A stretch of 64,000 nucleotides of DNA from an uncultured Bacilli bacterium (lineage in GTDB: Bacteria; Bacillota_I; Bacilli_A; RF39; UBA660): the NCBI GenBank assembly GCA_947628235.1, contig CANQZC010000008.1:1-64000 (forward strand). The letters run 5' to 3'. The notes under the pieces were generated by a model. That model worked only from the letters and a program-made list of their open reading frames with translations, was not told where the DNA came from and ran no database searches. The position numbers and the translations under genes were made by a program. Below are positions 61,055 to 64,000 of the stretch, piece by piece (positions within the stretch are counted from its first letter, which is position 1; the number at the start of each line of letters is the position of its first letter).

Positions 61055-61081
61055 AAGCAAACGATATAAAGTTTGCTTTTT
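61055..61081 (+). terminator. Terminator of the lipoprotein gene
   Basis: AAGCAAAC (61055-61062) pairs with GTTTGCTT (61071-61078), then T. Confidence 0.85.
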
Positions 61082-61084
61082 CTT

Positions 61085-61093
61085 TGGTATAAT
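61085..61093 (+). promoter_or_regulatory. Extended -10 promoter of the tRNA-editing gene
   Basis: TG-G-TATAAT, 3 bases after the T-run, 32 bases before the start codon. Confidence 0.7.
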
Positions 61094-61125
61094 AGTAGTG
61101 AAATAGAGATATTGAGGTAGATATT

Positions 61126-61620
61126 ATGAAGAAAGAAGAAGTCTATGATTTTATCAAAAGTAAGAATATCTGGTATGAAATTACAGAACATCAAGCGGTT
61201 TATAACATGCAAGAGTTAAAAAAGATAAACTTACCATATCAAGAAGATGATGGAAAAAATCTCTTCGTTAGAGATAATAAAAAAAGAAACTATTATTTAA
61301 TTACTGTAAAAGGCGATAAAAGACTAGATTTAAAGGCTTTTAGTGATACTTATCATACGCGTCGTTTAAGCTTTGCAAGTGAAGCAGATTTACTTCATAT
61401 TTTAAATTTAAAACCAGGATCAGTAACCCCTTTAGGATTATTAAATGATAAAGATTTACAAGTGACTTTTTATTTAGATGAAGACTTTTTAAAGGAAAAT
61501 GGCATTATAGGTGTTCATCCTAATGATAATACGGCAACGGTTTGGTTAAAAACTCTAGATTTGATAGCTCTAATTCAAGAACATGGAAATCTAGTAAAGA
61601 TTGTAAAAATAGAGAAATAG
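61126..61620 (+). CDS. YbaK-fold aminoacyl-tRNA deacylase (ProXp-ala/PrdX-like)
   Basis: A 164-residue trans-editing enzyme that removes wrongly attached amino acids from tRNA(Pro). Seen: EITEHQAVYNMQEL at the N-terminus, FVRDNKKRNYYLITVKGDKRLDLKAF (with the catalytic Lys), and LKPGSVTPLGLLNDKD, which is a strong PrdX signature, then VHPNDNTATVWL. Free-standing ProXp enzymes complement a prolyl-tRNA synthetase lacking its own editing domain. Whether this genome's ProRS lacks editing is not seen here. Confidence 0.9.
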   Translation: MKKEEVYDFIKSKNIWYEITEHQAVYNMQELKKINLPYQEDDGKNLFVRDNKKRNYYLITVKGDKRLDLKAFSDTYHTRRLSFASEADLLHILNLKPGSVTPLGLLNDKDLQVTFYLDEDFLKENGIIGVHPNDNTATVWLKTLDLIALIQEHGNLVKIVKIEK

Positions 61621-61675
61621 TAGGCTTCTAGAGAAAATATTTTAGTTCGTAACTTAGTTGTAACATTTCTTCCTT

Positions 61676-61681
61676 TATAAT
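61676..61681 (+). promoter_or_regulatory. -10 element of the VanZ-like gene
   Basis: TATAAT, 37 bases upstream of the start codon; the -35 region (TTAGTT, 61653-61658, 17 bases away) is weak. Confidence 0.5.
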
Positions 61682-61718
61682 GAAGTTGTGTCAGAAAATA
61701 TTATAAAGGAGATTTCTT

Positions 61719-63068
61719 ATGAAGAAAAAAATATCTATCATCTTATATGGTATTGCTAGTTTCCTTGGACTTATCTATTGGATTGGAGAGATAACTCCTA
61801 ATTTTAATTTATCAGAAACGGGCAGATTATTTCTATTGTGTGGTAGTTGTTTCTTCCTTTACTTGGGAGGCCTATTACTTTCAAAAATAAAAGCAAATAA
61901 TAAACCTATGAAAATTAACTTATGGATTTTCTTTGCACTTTATGTTTTGCTTCTTGTGACCCTAACTTTATTTGATTCTATGTGGGGAAGAAATGGTTTT
62001 TCCTGGATAAATTGGTTTCATGATGATTTTCTTTCCTTTGTCAAACATTCCATGAACTTAATTCCATTTAAAACAATTATGGAATTCGCTAAAGAATTTA
62101 ACAGTATGTATAGCAATCGTACTATCCTTTTAAATTTATTTGGAAACTTTATTGCGCTTATGCCGATGGCTTTCTTTTTACCACTATTATTTCCAAAACA
62201 AAATAAATTTAAAAACTTTTTTTGGACATCCTTCTTTATTGTACTTGGTATCGAATTAACACAGTTATTAACCGCATCCGGTAGATTTGATATCGATGAT
62301 ATCATCTTAAATGTTACGGGCGCTACTGTGATGTATTTTATTTTAAAAATCAAAGAGGTAGATCATCTAATCAAGAATATCTTTCTATTAGAAAACAATC
62401 CCATTTCTAAGAAAAGTTATTTGGTAATGACAATGTCTATATTACTAGTGATTTTAGGGACTATTTTATTAGTGAAATTTAGAAGCAAATTATATAGGGA
62501 TAATTTGGATCAATATAACAAAATTCATAACCCTAGTATTGCCATTCTAGATGAATCCGAAAATGTTTGTGATCCAGGATTCGACTTATTTTATGAGGAT
62601 GATTTGTATCGTTACTATTTTCCTTGCCGGAAAAGTGATAATGTATACGCTATTATCAATCAAGAAGAAAAGTATTTGGTAAAAGACTTCATGAAGAATG
62701 AAACTTATCATTATTCGATTGATAGGATGTTATCGGTATTAGATTTTTATGAAGTAAAATATGTAAAAGAAAATAAGTATCCATATATTCTCTTATCAAT
62801 TAAAGTTCCAACAGGGGATAATGGTAGTTTTTCAAGTCCTAACATCGATATTAAAGTAGAAAAGGAAAATCTCTTAGATACTAGATATGACTATGAAAAT
62901 GATTTTGAAAATGCTACATTTCAGTATAAAGTACATTTGATTCCAAAAGTATCAGGTACTACGAAGATAGAAGTATCATTTACAGATCATAATCATAATC
63001 TATTAGGAAATTATCAGTACACTATTCAAATAGATGAAAAGTTAAATCTAGAATATCAAGAATCATGA
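61719..63068 (+). CDS. VanZ-like membrane protein with C-terminal extracellular domain
   Basis: A 449-residue protein. The N-terminal ~250 residues have about seven hydrophobic helices and the VanZ-like signature: NLIPFKTI, LLNLFGNFIALMPMAFFLPL, ELTQLLTASGRFDIDDIILNVTGATVMYF. VanZ raises teicoplanin resistance in enterococci; many relatives are of unknown function. After the last helix there is a ~190-residue extracellular part with a CDPG...PC cysteine pair and beta-rich end. This added domain is not in simple VanZ. AAAGGAG gives a normal start. Confidence 0.87.
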   Translation: MKKKISIILYGIASFLGLIYWIGEITPNFNLSETGRLFLLCGSCFFLYLGGLLLSKIKANNKPMKINLWIFFALYVLLLVTLTLFDSMWGRNGFSWINWFHDDFLSFVKHSMNLIPFKTIMEFAKEFNSMYSNRTILLNLFGNFIALMPMAFFLPLLFPKQNKFKNFFWTSFFIVLGIELTQLLTASGRFDIDDIILNVTGATVMYFILKIKEVDHLIKNIFLLENNPISKKSYLVMTMSILLVILGTILLVKFRSKLYRDNLDQYNKIHNPSIAILDESENVCDPGFDLFYEDDLYRYYFPCRKSDNVYAIINQEEKYLVKDFMKNETYHYSIDRMLSVLDFYEVKYVKENKYPYILLSIKVPTGDNGSFSSPNIDIKVEKENLLDTRYDYENDFENATFQYKVHLIPKVSGTTKIEVSFTDHNHNLLGNYQYTIQIDEKLNLEYQES

Positions 63069-63084
63069 AATTAAGGAGAGATTC

Positions 63085-63375
63085 ATGAAAGAAAAAGTAT
63101 ATGAATTTTTAAGAACGATTCCAAAAGGAAAGGTAGTCACTTATGGTCAAATAGCAGAATATCTAGGAGATAAACATCTTGCGCGAGTAGTTGGAAATAT
63201 TCTTCATCACAATCCTGATGAATATCAATATCCTTGCTATAAAGTAGTAGATGGAAAAGGGAATCTATCAAGAAATTTTGCTTTTGGAGGAATAGAGAGG
63301 CAAAAAGAAAGATTAGAAGAAGAAGGAATTGTGGTTAATCATTATAAAGTTGATTTAGATAAATATCGTTATTAG
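63085..63375 (+). CDS. MGMT/ATL-like DNA-binding protein (alkyltransferase-like)
   Basis: A 96-residue protein equal to the C-terminal DNA-binding domain of O6-methylguanine methyltransferases. FLRTIPKGKVVTYGQIAEYLG is the winged helix, HLARVVGNILHHNP contains the Arg finger region, and YPCYKVVDGKG matches the active-site PCHRV motif with the Cys kept but His replaced by Tyr. ATL proteins without the N-terminal domain bind alkylated DNA and recruit nucleotide excision repair. The Cys may still be active, so repair in place is not excluded. Confidence 0.88.
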   Translation: MKEKVYEFLRTIPKGKVVTYGQIAEYLGDKHLARVVGNILHHNPDEYQYPCYKVVDGKGNLSRNFAFGGIERQKERLEEEGIVVNHYKVDLDKYRY

Positions 63376-63389
63376 AATTCAATTTATAG

Positions 63390-63419
63390 AAGCAAACCCT
63401 ATGTGAGGTTTGCTTTTTA
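63390..63419 (+). terminator. Terminator of the ATL-like gene
   Basis: AAGCAAACC (63390-63398) pairs with GGTTTGCTT (63407-63415), then T. Its arms match those of the 61055 terminator. Confidence 0.85.
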
Positions 63420-63428
63420 TGGTATAAT
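63418..63428 (+). promoter_or_regulatory. Extended -10 promoter of the pyrophosphatase-like gene
   Basis: TATG-G-TATAAT directly follows the terminator T-run, 39 bases before the start codon. Confidence 0.7.
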
Positions 63429-63467
63429 AGTGAACAGAAAATAATGATTTGAAGGAGTGTGGATACG

Positions 63468-63803
63468 ATGAATAATAGAGAGTATTTAGGAAAAATATTG
63501 AATATCGAAATCGATCGAGAATATGGTAGTAAACATCCTAAACATGGTTTTATTTATCCAGTCAATTATGGGTATGTTCCAAATACTGTCAGTGGCGATG
63601 GCGAAGAACTAGATTGTTATTTATTGGGGGTTTTTGAACCTGTAAAATCATTTCGAGGAAAATGTATTGCTATTGTTCATAGAACGAATGATAATGATGA
63701 TAAATTAATCATAGTACCTGAAAATAAAGAGTATACCGACGATGCGATTAATGCCTTAATTGAATTTCAAGAACAATACTTTGAACATATCATTATAAGA
63801 TAA
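63468..63803 (+). CDS. Small inorganic pyrophosphatase-like protein
   Basis: A ~111-residue protein with the beta-barrel core of family I soluble pyrophosphatases: IDREYGSKHPKHGFIYPVNYGYVPNT, then SGDGEELDCYLLG, where canonical enzymes have D-x-D-P-x-D. Two of the metal-binding acidic positions are kept. It is shorter than Ppa (~175 residues). ATG 63468 is preferred over GTG 63459 by RBS spacing. It may hydrolyse pyrophosphate or another phosphoanhydride. Confidence 0.8.
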   Translation: MNNREYLGKILNIEIDREYGSKHPKHGFIYPVNYGYVPNTVSGDGEELDCYLLGVFEPVKSFRGKCIAIVHRTNDNDDKLIIVPENKEYTDDAINALIEFQEQYFEHIIIR

Positions 63804-63838
63804 ATGGTAAGTTATATAAGTAGGAGATGAGATTTGTG

Positions 63839-64000
63839 ATGGATTATTTTCATAAAATATGCAAGGATAAAGAAATAATAGAAATATACGAAAGAATTCA
63901 CAAATATGAAGATGCGGAAGGTGGTTATGCATATCATGATTATAACCATGTTAATAATGTTGCGAATTATTGCGAAAAAATATTAAGGTCATTAAAATAT
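63839..64000 (+). CDS. HD-domain phosphohydrolase, N-terminal part
   Basis: The frame is open to the window end (54 codons). YAYHDYNHVNNVANYCEKIL matches the start of HD hydrolases (His ligands in H-D-x2-H-V-x-N-V). The rest, including the HD doublet, lies outside the window. GTG 63836 is an alternative start; AGGAGATGAG lies upstream of both. Confidence 0.75.
   Translation, partial: MDYFHKICKDKEIIEIYERIHKYEDAEGGYAYHDYNHVNNVANYCEKILRSLKY

Noticed and set aside
1..64000. Prophage, IS element, tRNA or rRNA genes
   Set aside because: I saw no transposase, integrase, phage structural gene, tRNA-like cloverleaf with CCA or rRNA-like stretch; nearly all the sequence is covered by ordinary genes.

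Overview
The window is AT-rich chromosomal DNA from a low-GC Gram-positive bacterium. Genes are tightly packed with many 4-bp ATGA overlaps, and TGA is used as a stop, so the code is standard. The evidence for a Gram-positive is a FemABX peptidoglycan-bridge enzyme, a Gram-positive type undecaprenol kinase, a type VII (ESX/T7SSb) ATPase, lipoproteins and a CarD-type regulator. Surface genes for an M60 glycoprotein peptidase and a cohesin-like anchor point to a gut-associated member of the Bacilli, perhaps of an uncultured lineage near Erysipelotrichales/RF39. That placement is inference. I see no rRNA, tRNA, CRISPR array, IS element or prophage.

Layout. 0-8 kb: end of tuf, a convergent FemABX gene, a small DUF1540 gene missed by length filters, a three-gene 2-hydroxyacyl-CoA dehydratase activase-like cluster, and topA. 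8-11 kb: orphan pilin-like protein, aquaporin with a basic tail, ZIP metal transporter, and a PAP2 phosphatase-undecaprenol kinase fusion. 11-20 kb: T7SS locus with EssC, a YukD/EsaB ubiquitin-like protein, two proteins sharing a WxSxRAxxF signature, a small coiled-coil protein and a 642-residue candidate substrate. 20-28.7 kb: metabolism and housekeeping (zinc dehydrogenase, ASCH, GNAT, YgjV), a CsoR-CopZ-CopA copper operon with a visible operator, a CDP-alcohol phosphatidyltransferase, an RNA m5C methyltransferase, RdgB, a pentapeptide protein and a HAD protein. 28.8-36.5 kb: a 1065-residue unknown helical-repeat protein, a cold-shock-like protein, membrane proteins and a MacB-type ABC transporter. 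36.5-42.9 kb: CadC-CadA metal efflux with two operators, an NAPE-PLD-like metallohydrolase, an acyltransferase, and a divergent adenylosuccinate-synthetase-like enzyme whose catalytic Asp is Ser. 43-51 kb: surface region with the dockerin-containing M60 peptidase, the cohesin-like anchor and a repeat-rich membrane protein. 51-64 kb: TtcA-like thiolase, a flavodoxin/rhodanese/thioredoxin-like redox operon, a heterodimeric ABC exporter, SanA/YdcF-like protein, MmcQ/YjbR fusion, CarD, lipoprotein, ProXp-type deacylase, VanZ-like protein, MGMT-like protein, small pyrophosphatase-like protein and the start of an HD-domain gene.

Most notable: (1) a neighbouring dockerin (in a secreted M60 peptidase) and cohesin-like domain (in a membrane-anchored protein), suggesting a small cellulosome-like surface assembly aimed at glycoproteins; (2) a T7SS locus with WxS-motif substrates; (3) a PurA-superfamily enzyme with the PurZ-like Asp-to-Ser change; (4) a genome-wide style of 3' ends in which stop codons sit inside intrinsic terminator hairpins, sometimes shared by two convergent genes, and in which the next promoter's extended -10 directly abuts the T-tract; (5) near-universal use of TGnTATAAT extended -10 promoters.
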